Below, one piece after another: positions 42,701-49,360 of a DNA stretch of 64,000 nucleotides. Below the pieces are notes generated by a model. The model had not been told where the DNA came from. It was given only the letters and a program-made list of their open reading frames with translations, and did not search any database. The stretch is from NCBI RefSeq assembly GCF_018070565.1, contig NZ_JAGPXL010000008.1:186001-250000 (forward strand), written 5' to 3'. The stretch's first letter is position 1; each line of letters starts with the position of its first letter. The position numbers and the translations under genes were made by a program. The stretch is from Streptomyces sp. B93. Its GTDB lineage: Bacteria; Actinomycetota; Actinomycetes; Streptomycetales; Streptomycetaceae.

Positions 42701-44199
42701 GGCTGTCCGACGCGGGCCAGCAGAGACTTGAAGAATTGCGCTGTCTGTTTAATACTGACGAACTAACCGAACCGCCGAGGCCGCGCGGTGGCTTCATTCA
42801 GTCACCTATTTCATCCGAGGTAGCCCGGCACATGTCGGACGCTCAGTGGCTGGAGGCAATGGAGGAATATGATTCGGACCAGACTGACTGGACGACTCAG
42901 CAGGGCGGCGCGGTCCAGTTGTCGCATGTGCTAAAGGAGGAAGTTAAGCGAGATCCAGCACGCTTTTCACAACTCTCAAGCAGTCTCAAGAAGGAACACC
43001 ATCCGTCCTACGCAAACGCGATCTTGCAAGGGCTAGGCGATAGTGACGTATCGGTTGACCCTAGTCTCGTATTTGAGGCAGTTCGACACATCGCATCGCT
43101 TGAAGTAGAGGAAGTTGACCGATGGCTTGGGTGGGCTTTGCGCCCTCATCTGAGGAGTGAGATCCCTGACAACATTATCGCGTTGCTCGTAAAGCAAGCG
43201 CTGTTCTCGCCCGACGCGGGTGACGTAACTGACTCTGCGCAGGAAGACGGCCGCGATCCGTGGGAGCGCGGTATTAATACCGTACGCGGTGCAGCTGTAG
43301 AAATGTTGGGGAACATTCTCGTACATGACGCAGATGGAAGGCGGACAGCTCTACTTCTGCCTTCACTGGTCCAAATCGCTGGTGACTCGTCTGTTGCAAT
43401 TCGTGCTTGTGCTGCCCATTTGGTTGCTGCATGCCTTCGTCATGCTCCAGATGAGTCAGTGGTGGCATTCCGGCGACTCATTGACTCAGAAGATCGCCTT
43501 CTCGCAAGTCACTACGTTGAGCGCTTGATCTTTTATATTAGTAATCGTGATGTGTCGATTGTGCATCCAGTGATTCGCCACATGATCGCTTCTCCTGTAT
43601 TTAAGACGCGCGAGTCCGGAGGACGTCTAGCGGCTTATGCAGGTCTGGAACTGGGTGTAGATGACCTTCTTACAGAAGTCAGGACGAGCACCGATATCGC
43701 AGTTCGCAAGGGCGCGGCCCAGATGTGTGCTGGCCGACTGCCACACACTGCGAATGTCGTAGCTGCGGGCGATGCGCTTCGCCAGTTCCTTGAAGATGGA
43801 GAGCAGGAGGTGCGGGAAGCTGCAGCCTCGATGGCCAGTGCGCTGCGTGGAAAAGCTCTCCGTCCGTTCGAGCGTGAGCTGATCTCTCTCATCAATTCAC
43901 CATCCTTCGAGCATGCCGCGTCCCAGATTCTTATCACTTTGGACCAGGCGCCAGATCGAGTAGACGGGTTGATTATGCAATGCGCTCGACGTTTCGTTGA
44001 GGCATATGGCACGGACACCGGAGACATTTCGACTAGAGCTTCAGCGGATGCACGTGAAGTGGGTGCCCTATTGGGCAGGGCGTATGCGCAAGCGCATGAC
44101 TCTGGCGGGCGAGCTTCAGTGTTGGATCTCTTTGATCAACTGCTACTTCATGGTGCATACGGTGTTGTTGATGTCGTCACAGCAGCTGAGCGTTGGTAA
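39784..44199 (+). CDS. Avs-like protein: PD-(D/E)xK-type nuclease, STAND NTPase, helical repeats
   Basis: A 1471-residue protein. Residues 1-200 resemble the Cap4/dsDNA-nuclease domain (GNHYEGAWTVWQVLQVLAG, then D46-G-I-E49 and E59-A-H-Q-V-K64, the ExQxK form of the nuclease core). A P-loop NTPase follows: Walker A GVGGVGKST at 273-281, Walker B CLLVIDQLD at 337-345, sensor ANMRVLLACRKF-like segment near 380. A winged-helix-like region with WFFHESFFDYAFARRW near 540 is typical of STAND proteins. The remaining 900 residues are helical HEAT/TPR-like repeats. Avs proteins use the repeats to recognise phage proteins and the N-terminal nuclease to destroy DNA. The same role here is inference. Confidence 0.75.
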   Translation: MSPRVGGEADKLGNHYEGAWTVWQVLQVLAGRANSVMVEPLGDIGDGIEFTVRRHNVVEAHQVKRQHGNANYWTLGDLRAKGIFAAAQAHVDGGRQYHFVSTIPARSLDELAGRARRSPDLQTFVDTLTDTADFNYLSSTVYNSSQIAWETLRGIHVQCVDERLLRDWNAALAGMLLKGASGLTTAVTLGDLITEKLARPLDYQSICDYLPEYELSLAGIVGSQTLAQAIGNTFTSWKSSVKRELLNPPIERAEAVQIADQLINGDRCIFAVGVGGVGKSTVLYDVVERVESELWAVLAFRLDREDPFSSTYELGQRFNLGTSPVSALAAVAQERPCLLVIDQLDAVSKASGRMPRTFDAVDDLVREASAFPNMRVLLACRKFDFDHDDRIRTLAKTRDAKQVELKGLEDNQVVSAVDSMGVDSSRLSDGQKEVLRVPLHLKLLQSISDQSEAFSFSSTNDLFNAYWDRKRRDCQSRREASVRFNDVVAVLADEMSRRQRLTVPASCLDDEDLSNHADVLVSEHVLVQEGRKIWFFHESFFDYAFARRWTRRGQTLVEFLLDGEQELFRRAQVRQILTYLREEEPERFVNEMEALLSEAGVRFHVKDVALGVLRSLEMPTTAEWFMVERLLGKDLSFLGRIWLTLRTCPWFERLDEEGAIERWLRGSDKDQRVRALEIMLGGVKEHPDRLAQIIAPYAGQTDEYPSWLQWVIRFADVNESRDLFDLILEAVRRGDLDGNDTELFMSLYDLGSKQPDWAVELLKAYLVDRPGALALDSTGKVEVLSSRDSGAIQITTGAATGATQKFCEEMVPYLLKVMALTEYESENGQLLDRLSWYSGDEGNHHELGSALVAGAVGALRKFTAEDSSTARALLEKLAEDGHGTAQWLLYEALAVASEENAEYAATLLLDRESGLQATASLWPVQRLVKAIGPHLSDERFARLEGAILEFRPEWESEAGACSFALLSGLDQDRLSDAGQQRLEELRCLFNTDELTEPPRPRGGFIQSPISSEVARHMSDAQWLEAMEEYDSDQTDWTTQQGGAVQLSHVLKEEVKRDPARFSQLSSSLKKEHHPSYANAILQGLGDSDVSVDPSLVFEAVRHIASLEVEEVDRWLGWALRPHLRSEIPDNIIALLVKQALFSPDAGDVTDSAQEDGRDPWERGINTVRGAAVEMLGNILVHDADGRRTALLLPSLVQIAGDSSVAIRACAAHLVAACLRHAPDESVVAFRRLIDSEDRLLASHYVERLIFYISNRDVSIVHPVIRHMIASPVFKTRESGGRLAAYAGLELGVDDLLTEVRTSTDIAVRKGAAQMCAGRLPHTANVVAAGDALRQFLEDGEQEVREAAASMASALRGKALRPFERELISLINSPSFEHAASQILITLDQAPDRVDGLIMQCARRFVEAYGTDTGDISTRASADAREVGALLGRAYAQAHDSGGRASVLDLFDQLLLHGAYGVVDVVTAAERW

Positions 44200-44233
44200 G
44201 TGACTTCGTTCGAGTTGTTGAAAGTTTCAGGAA

Positions 44234-44587
44234 CTAACTCTCCGAGCTTTTGCCCCTCCGTCCACCACGACTCGATCCTGTATCCGCCGGCGCCTCGTTT
44301 GAAGCCGCTGCTGTCGATCCGAGCACCTTCTCGATAGCAGCACGTTGCTCTTGAAGCTGGCGTTGTTGTTCCTCGATTCCAGCCATAGCTTTGCTACGGA
44401 CTTCTGGATCTCCGAGTATCTTCTCGGTCCAGTCTCGTAGTGCCTCTTCGCCAAGTTGGTTGATCGTGTGCCCTGTGATGCCTCTCAATGCCTCTATCTG
44501 GGCACGTAACTCCTGGCTGATCCGTGGTGCAAAGACCTTCTTTTCGGCTTCTTCGCCCTGGCCCTCTGGTTGTTGCTGTTCACTCAT
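44234..44587 (-). CDS. Putative ribbon-helix-helix-type small protein
   Basis: A 117-residue protein: acidic start, FAPRISQELRAQIEALRGITGHTINQLGEEALRDWTEKIL (residues 20-58; strand-helix-helix pattern of RHH/CopG proteins), then a coiled-coil stretch and a Ser/Gly/Arg tail. CAAAGGAGG precedes the ATG. RHH proteins of this size are typical of mobile elements (accessory relaxosome proteins or antitoxins). Convergent with the Avs-like gene and divergent from the 96-residue coiled-coil gene. Confidence 0.6.
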   Translation of the reverse strand: MSEQQQPEGQGEEAEKKVFAPRISQELRAQIEALRGITGHTINQLGEEALRDWTEKILGDPEVRSKAMAGIEEQQRQLQEQRAAIEKVLGSTAAASNEAPADTGSSRGGRRGKSSES

Positions 44588-44673
44588 CGAGTAACCCTCC
44601 TTTGGTTTTTAGTGAGTATCCAGTCTTATTTAAAACCTCCCATCGGATTGAGTCAATGACTTGACTTTCTACC

Positions 44674-44702
44674 TTGATTTCATGTTGCGGTGGGCGCATA
44701 AT
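44674..44702 (+). promoter_or_regulatory. Promoter for a leaderless gene
   Basis: TTGATT (44674-44679), 17 bases, CATAAT (44697-44702). The ATG at 44709 sits where transcription should start, so the mRNA is probably leaderless. Confidence 0.65.
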
Positions 44703-44708
44703 GGAAAT

Positions 44709-44999
44709 ATGGCAACACAAAACCGTGATGAGTTAGATAAAAAATTCGACGAGTTCGCTCTATCGCTCGCAAAATACTTCAACCAGCGCTTCGATGACCT
44801 GGAAAAGAAGTTTGACGACCGCTTCGAGAAGGTCGACCAGAAGATTGACCGGCTCCAATCCAGCGTTGACGAAGTTCACGGCATGCTCGAAGTAGAGCGT
44901 GACGAGCGCACAGTCATAGCTCATCAGCTCGACCGTCACGAAGACTGGATTGAACGAGCCTCACGCAAGTTGAGCATCGACTACGACCAAGCTGCGTAG
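44709..44999 (+). CDS. Coiled-coil protein
   Basis: A 96-residue protein that is almost entirely heptad-patterned: FDEFALSLAKYFNQRFDDLEKKFDDRFEKVDQKIDRLQSSVDEVHGMLEVE. No ribosome-binding site fits the ATG, but a consensus-like promoter ends 6 bases before it. Such short DUF-type coiled-coil proteins occur on phages and mobile elements; function unknown. Low GC for the region. Confidence 0.65.
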   Translation: MATQNRDELDKKFDEFALSLAKYFNQRFDDLEKKFDDRFEKVDQKIDRLQSSVDEVHGMLEVERDERTVIAHQLDRHEDWIERASRKLSIDYDQAA

Positions 45000-45010
45000 C
45001 AGCCGAACGA

Positions 45011-45039
45011 GAAAGACCGCCCGAACAGAGCGATCTTTC
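45011..45039. terminator. Hairpin between convergent genes
   Basis: GAAAGACCGC (45011-45020) with GCGATCTTTC (45030-45039), one mismatch, 9-base loop. Confidence 0.65.
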
Positions 45040-45057
45040 ATCGTCCCAAACTGCTAG

Positions 45058-45435
45058 TCACGCCACTGGTGGTCGCATTCTCACGCCCTCACGCTTAAGC
45101 GCCTTGTATACGGTGCTTCCACTGACGTTTAGCTTTCGCCCGATCTGATTGGTGCTCAGGCCCTGTTCGTACAGCTCCTTCGCTCTGGCTACCCGGATTG
45201 GGGTCATCTTGACCATCGGGCGCTTTACGACACCCGCGCGCTCCAGGTGCCGGTCAACTGTGTGGCGGTGCACACCGTAGCGGCGAGAGAGCTCCCGCTC
45301 GGTAGCCCCTCGTCGATACTCCTTGATCAGCTCTACCACCTCGTCGGGCGACAGGATCTTGTGCTCGCGGATCTCCTTGGCTATGGCCGGATCTTCCACC
45401 GGCCTCACCTGCTGTTCCGTTGCTACGTTGGCCAT
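45058..45435 (-). CDS. Helix-turn-helix protein with two resolvase-type HTH motifs
   Basis: A 125-residue protein. The first HTH is SPDEVVELIKEYRRGATERELSRRYGVHRHTVDRHLERAGV (about residues 30-70). The second is TPIRVARAKELYEQGLSTNQIGRKLNVSGSTVYKALKREGVRMRPP (about 78-122). Both resemble the Hin-type DNA-binding domains of recombinases, but there is no catalytic domain, so it should be a DNA-binding regulator of the element. ATG at 45435; an upstream GTG/ATG extension lacks support. Confidence 0.75.
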   Translation of the reverse strand: MANVATEQQVRPVEDPAIAKEIREHKILSPDEVVELIKEYRRGATERELSRRYGVHRHTVDRHLERAGVVKRPMVKMTPIRVARAKELYEQGLSTNQIGRKLNVSGSTVYKALKREGVRMRPPVA

Positions 45436-45528
45436 TACAGACCGCTTGAGCAGGCGTTCTAGTGGTGCACTCGGGTTCGCAAGCGAGTCACGAAGGCGCA
45501 CAGACCGCATCGCAGGTCAGAGGAGTCA

Positions 45529-45561
45529 CAGGCCTCCCGTTCAATTCGAACGGGAGGCCTG
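45529..45561. terminator. Perfect 14-bp hairpin
   Basis: CAGGCCTCCCGTTC (45529-45542) with GAACGGGAGGCCTG (45548-45561), loop AATTC. It separates the lower-GC accessory region from the DUF6415 cluster. Confidence 0.85.
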
Positions 45562-45610
45562 TTCCATGCTCGGAGTCCACATGGATGCCACATCCCCGCC
45601 GATCACACCC

Positions 45611-45838
45611 TCACGGCGTTCCCCTCCTCTGTGATGGAGTGGGCGGGTCGTCGTCGGGCTTCCAGTGGCAGGCGCAGCGGCAGCGGCGCACCAGCAGCAC
45701 CCTGCGGCTGCAGGGCAGCGGAATGTCGTTGGTCTGGCGACAGTCACCGTGAAGGCTGCGGTACTCCGGCCGCTGGGTCGCCAGCGCGCACTCCGCCGAC
45801 CGCTCCACGGCCGTTCCGCCCGGGGCAGGCGCGTCCAT
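45611..45838 (-). CDS. Small Cys-containing protein next to DUF6415 gene
   Basis: A 75-residue protein (AECALATQRPEYRSLHGDCRQTNDIPLPCSRRVLLVRRCRCACHWKPDD). Five cysteines and histidines in the C-terminal half suggest a metal-binding site. ATG overlaps the DUF6415 stop (ATGA). Third gene of a coupled trio; function unknown. Confidence 0.55.
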   Translation of the reverse strand: MDAPAPGGTAVERSAECALATQRPEYRSLHGDCRQTNDIPLPCSRRVLLVRRCRCACHWKPDDDPPTPSQRRGTP

Positions 45839-46200
45839 CAGCCCGGCCGCAGGTTCTCTCGGTGGTCACACAGGGCATTCACCGAGCGGGCGAGCCGCCG
45901 AACATGCGCGACATACGCAGGCTGCGTCTCATCGGAGGCCCCCTGGCGGAGGAGTCTGCGGGCTTCCCCGACGCAGGCGAGAGCACACGCCCGCGGAATG
46001 TCGTCCTCCGACTGTCGGTACGCCGCAGCCTCAACCTCTGGGATCGACACGACCGCATACCCCCGCATCTGGAGAACCAGGTCCTTCAACTCCTCCAGAG
46101 GAAGAAGCTCGGGGTCCCCGGTCATGAGGCGTCTTACGGCAGTCCGCATCATGGCGACGTCCAGCGGCACCTCAGCGTCGGATGGGACGAAGCCCTTCAT
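45838..46200 (-). CDS. DUF6415-like protein
   Basis: A 120-residue helical protein. The segments ELKDLVLQMRGYAVVSIPEVEAAAYR and AYVAHVRRLARSVNALCDHRENL match the Streptomyces DUF6415 pattern as I remember it. Its ATG overlaps the stop of the upstream 88-residue gene and its stop overlaps the next ATG. Families of this type sit beside XRE/TPR regulators in Streptomyces; no biochemical role is known. Confidence 0.65.
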   Translation of the reverse strand: MKGFVPSDAEVPLDVAMMRTAVRRLMTGDPELLPLEELKDLVLQMRGYAVVSIPEVEAAAYRQSEDDIPRACALACVGEARRLLRQGASDETQPAYVAHVRRLARSVNALCDHRENLRPG

Positions 46201-46463
46201 CCGGCCGCCCTACGAGTCCTGAACGGTCCGACAGCGAGAATGCGCGCGATGCGGTCGGCGCACTCCTCCTCTGCGCCCCGCACTCCGATCTCGTAGTCGA
46301 AGCCGGTGACGTACCGGTCGGAGAGGGCGAGAATCTCTTCGGTGAGGCGATGGTTGAGCGGATTGGTGACGCGCATCCGCATCTCGGCCTCGTTCACGGT
46401 TACCTGAAGCCCATGGTTCTCCAGGTAACCCACAAGCTGTTGCAGGTCGTTGGTGTCCACACC
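46197..46463 (-). CDS. Small hypothetical protein, first of the DUF6415 trio
   Basis: An 88-residue acidic protein (LQQLVGYLENHGLQVTVNEAEMRMRVTNPLNHRLTEEILALSDRYVTGFDYEIGVRGAEEECADRIARILAVG). GTG at 46463 is the first plausible start. It is divergent from the SLOG-like gene with about 60 bases between. No family recognised. Confidence 0.55.
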   Translation of the reverse strand, partial: GVDTNDLQQLVGYLENHGLQVTVNEAEMRMRVTNPLNHRLTEEILALSDRYVTGFDYEIGVRGAEEECADRIARILAVGPFRTRRAAG

Positions 46464-46523
46464 CAGACGATCCCAACGGGGCGTAAGCCAGGGGATATGA
46501 CAACCTATGACACGGAGTAGATC

Positions 46524-46976
46524 TTGAGTCGTACGGTGACGATCACCGGCACCCGTAGCACCGGCCACAGGCCAGTCACAGAGTATGAGGCCCTGTTCAG
46601 GGAGTGGCTCGGCCCCTTCGAAGCCGACGCGCACTTCTACATCGGCGGCGCCAACGGCATCGACAGCCTCACCCTTCTGTGGCTTGCCGGGAACACGGAT
46701 GCGAGCCTCACCGTCGTCGTGCCGGGTACGGTCGCCCAGCAGCCCTCCGAGGCCCGGCAGGCGATCACCCGCGTCCGCACCCGCGTCAAGGAGATCGTCG
46801 AACTCGGGGCCGACACACTGAACTCGGACACCTACCATGCCCGCAACCGGTGGATGGTCGACCACACCACGATGACGATCGGCTTCCCCCGGGCCGGGCA
46901 ACTGGGCTCCGGGACCTGGCAGACACTCACCTACACACGCGATCAGGGGAAACCTCACCTGATCGTGCCCGTGTAG
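46524..46976 (+). CDS. SLOG/DprA-like Rossmann-fold protein
   Basis: A 150-residue protein with TVTITGTRSTG at the start, YIGGANGIDSLTLLWLA in the middle and LTVVVPGTVAQQP. This is the nucleotide-binding glycine pattern of the SLOG superfamily (YspA/DprA-type). Members bind nucleotides or nucleotide-derived signals. TTG at 46524 is preceded by GGAG. It is followed 27 bases later by an HTH-TPR regulator on the same strand, so they may form a sensor pair; that is inference. Confidence 0.7.
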   Translation: MSRTVTITGTRSTGHRPVTEYEALFREWLGPFEADAHFYIGGANGIDSLTLLWLAGNTDASLTVVVPGTVAQQPSEARQAITRVRTRVKEIVELGADTLNSDTYHARNRWMVDHTTMTIGFPRAGQLGSGTWQTLTYTRDQGKPHLIVPV

Positions 46977-47003
46977 CCGCCTGCTGCCGCACCATGGGGT
47001 GCC

Positions 47004-48335
47004 ATGGAGGACAGGGCCGCGGGGGCGGCAGCGCTGAAGGCACTGCGGAAGCGGCGCGGCTTCTCCTTGAGCGCGATGGCCCGCGCACTCACCGGGCTCG
47101 CCGACGACCTGCGCCAGCCACCGCTTCCTGCCGTAGCCAGCGTCCAGCGGTCCGTCGCCCGCTGGGAGGCCGCGCGCCCGACGATGCCGGACGAGCGCTA
47201 CCAGCTACTCCTTGCCCACCTATATGCCCGCACCCCGGCCGACGACCTCGCGCTCGGACCGGGCAGCGACTTCGCGCACTACGTTGACGCCCTCCGTCTG
47301 CTCGGCGAGAGCGAGCACCGTACCGCCGAACTGCGCACCACCGTCCTGCGCGCGGCGACCGACACCGACGGCGGCATGCTCGCGCTGCTCTCCCCTGACT
47401 TGCACGCCAGTCTCTCTGCGGCGCTGTCCGACCCGGCGCGCACCACCGAGGAAGCGGTAGCCGGGCTGGCGTCCGTCGTCGCCGACGTCAACGCCCAAGT
47501 CGGCAGCCTCCCGATGGTGCGCCTGCAACTCCTGCTCGCCCCGGCCGTCGAGGCAGCCCGCCGGTTACTCCCCGGGCCGGTGCCCGAACCGCTCGGTCCT
47601 CGACTACGCGAGGTCGCTGTAGCCGCCTCGGCGCTGGCCGGTCGGCTGGCCTTCGAGGCACGGGACGACGCGACATCGCGGGCCCTGTACGCCGACGCCA
47701 CCCGCGAAGCACAGCGTCTGCCGTCGTGGCAGCGCGCTGGCATTCACATGAGCCACGCCCTCGTCACCCTCTACTCGGCGCCGGGCCTTGAAGGCGCACG
47801 GCAGTTGGTGGACCGGGCAGTGCATGCAGCACGGACCGGGGAGAGTCCCCTCGTCCGGGCCCGCGCGCACGCGCTTCAGGCCGAGCTTGCCGCCCGAGCC
47901 GGGAACCGGCAGCAGGCGGACGCTGCGCTCGCTCTGGCCTGGTACGACGTAGAAAGCGATCACAGGGAGGATCCTGCACCGACCAGCTTCTCCGCCGGTC
48001 ACCTGCGGGGCTTCCAGGGCGTGTGCGAGCTGTACGTCGGAGACCCCGACCGGGCGCACGACCGCTTCTCCCGGTCAGCGGCGACGCTGTCCACACCCCG
48101 GGAGCAGGTCCAACGAGCGATCGTCACGACCGACCAGGCCCTGGCCCGAATCCGGCTCGGCGAACCCGAAGCGGCGGCCGCTCTACTTCATGAGTGCGTG
48201 ACCACGGCGTCAAGCACGGGCGGCCGAGTACCGGCGCTACGCCTCCGCCAGGCCCGCCGAGAGCTGCGATCGTGGCGTCGGGAGGAATGGGTGGCTGACC
48301 TTGATGACCACCTGATGGACACGCTGGGGGCATGA
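47004..48335 (+). CDS. HTH regulator with TPR-like repeats
   Basis: A 443-residue protein. A weak XRE-like HTH occupies residues 1-60 (LKALRKRRGFSLSAMARALTGL ... VQRSVARWEAARPTMPDERYQLLLAHLYA). A long Ala/Leu-rich helical-repeat domain follows (LEGARQLVDRAVHAARTGESPLVRARAHALQAELAARAGNRQQADAALALAWYDVE). It belongs to the Streptomyces group of XRE-TPR regulators, most of unknown ligand. Confidence 0.75.
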   Translation: MEDRAAGAAALKALRKRRGFSLSAMARALTGLADDLRQPPLPAVASVQRSVARWEAARPTMPDERYQLLLAHLYARTPADDLALGPGSDFAHYVDALRLLGESEHRTAELRTTVLRAATDTDGGMLALLSPDLHASLSAALSDPARTTEEAVAGLASVVADVNAQVGSLPMVRLQLLLAPAVEAARRLLPGPVPEPLGPRLREVAVAASALAGRLAFEARDDATSRALYADATREAQRLPSWQRAGIHMSHALVTLYSAPGLEGARQLVDRAVHAARTGESPLVRARAHALQAELAARAGNRQQADAALALAWYDVESDHREDPAPTSFSAGHLRGFQGVCELYVGDPDRAHDRFSRSAATLSTPREQVQRAIVTTDQALARIRLGEPEAAAALLHECVTTASSTGGRVPALRLRQARRELRSWRREEWVADLDDHLMDTLGA

Positions 48336-48713
48336 CGAAATGGCCCCGTCCGAAGTGGATAGGGCACGGTTCCCGGAGACTGGCAGCGCTGCGGCACCAG
48401 TGCCACCAACTGTGCGCTGCCTGGTGGCAGGCGCTCCAGCCGCGGGGGTCTGTCGCGACGGCAGATGACGGCGCGCCTGGGTGCCGCGGGCTGGAGACTG
48501 TAGCCATCCAGCCATGCAGACACAAGACGCCCCCTTACTCCCCATGAGCACCTGTTCGCCGAGCACTCGGTGCTTCCCCAACCCACCTCGCGGGCCAGGG
48601 CCCCAGCAGCCCATTGTTCGCCGTCCCCACCTGCACAGTGACCATCGACATGCCACATCCGCATCACTTGGTCCATCCGCTTAGCCTCCTACCGAGTTAC
48701 AGCTTCCTCACTG
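48336..48713. other. Gene-free stretch
   Basis: About 380 bases without a supported gene; open frames on both strands lack family motifs and good starts. Nothing else recognised. Confidence 0.5.
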
Positions 48714-49041
48714 GTGTCTTTTTCAAGGCGGCTCGCTCCGCCTCCCACGCGCGGCCCGGCCGACGCCCGGACCGCGCGCGACATCAATCAGCCGCTTGCC
48801 GTAAGAGAAGGGGTACGCACTCTCGTCAGCCACCTGGGCGCCGACATCCGGGATACGTACTACCGGCCCGCGTACGACGCAGCCGCGAACGTCTGTTCCG
48901 GCATCTTCGACACGATCCCTGTAGACCTCCACGACGTCGTACACGAGGCGGTCATGGCTGGATACGCGGCCGCGCTGAGCGACCCTGGAGGACGGCAAGC
49001 TAGACGACCAGGTTCGAGTGCGGGCCGAGATCATCGAGTGA
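48714..49041 (+). pseudogene. Frameshifted hypothetical gene
   Basis: One frame gives a protein-like VREGVRTLVSHLGADIRDTYYRPAYDAAANVCSGIFDTIPVDLHDVVHEAVMAGYAAALSDP. Codon bias then fails, while the next frame continues EDGKLDDQVRVRAEIIE to a TGA at 49041. Removing one G of the GG at 48987-48988 would restore a single frame. Either the gene is broken or the base is a sequence error. The start is uncertain and no family is recognised. Confidence 0.45.
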
Positions 49042-49305
49042 GACCCACGCGGAGGGCCGTCGCAGCTGCCAACCCAGTACTGCCAAGGCGAGTGTCTGCA
49101 CGGAGCCTGTCTGCTCTAAACGGTGACCGCCAGGGCTGCGGTGGGTTCGGCGAGGTGAAGTAGATCAGGTTGTCGCGGAACCCTGTCCGGGTTTCTGCTC
49201 CTCCTTGATGCGGTCCTATTCCGCCAGCAGTGGTCTACTCCCGGTGACGTCTTCTGGGGCGGCCATGGCCGTTCCACAGCTCGGGTCCCAACTGGGCTGG
49301 TGAGC

Positions 49306-49344
49306 GGGCGGGCAGGTCTCCGGCGCTCCGGCCCCTGCCCGCCC
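49306..49344 (-). terminator. Terminator of the Nudix-PNP-membrane operon
   Basis: Perfect 11-bp stem GGGCGGGCAGG (49306-49316) with CCTGCCCGCCC (49334-49344), 17 bases past the last stop codon of the leftward operon. Confidence 0.8.
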
Positions 49345-49360
49345 TGAACACCCAGAAGAC

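Noticed and set aside
20069..45561. A right-end copy of the tRNA-Arg 3' segment to close the integrated element
   Set aside because: Only short chance matches such as TCGCAGGT near 45,510 were seen; no longer copy found by eye, so no right attachment site is claimed.
48336..48713. Overlapping minus-strand frames after the HTH-TPR gene
   Set aside because: Three frames are open simultaneously, none with a convincing start or recognisable product.
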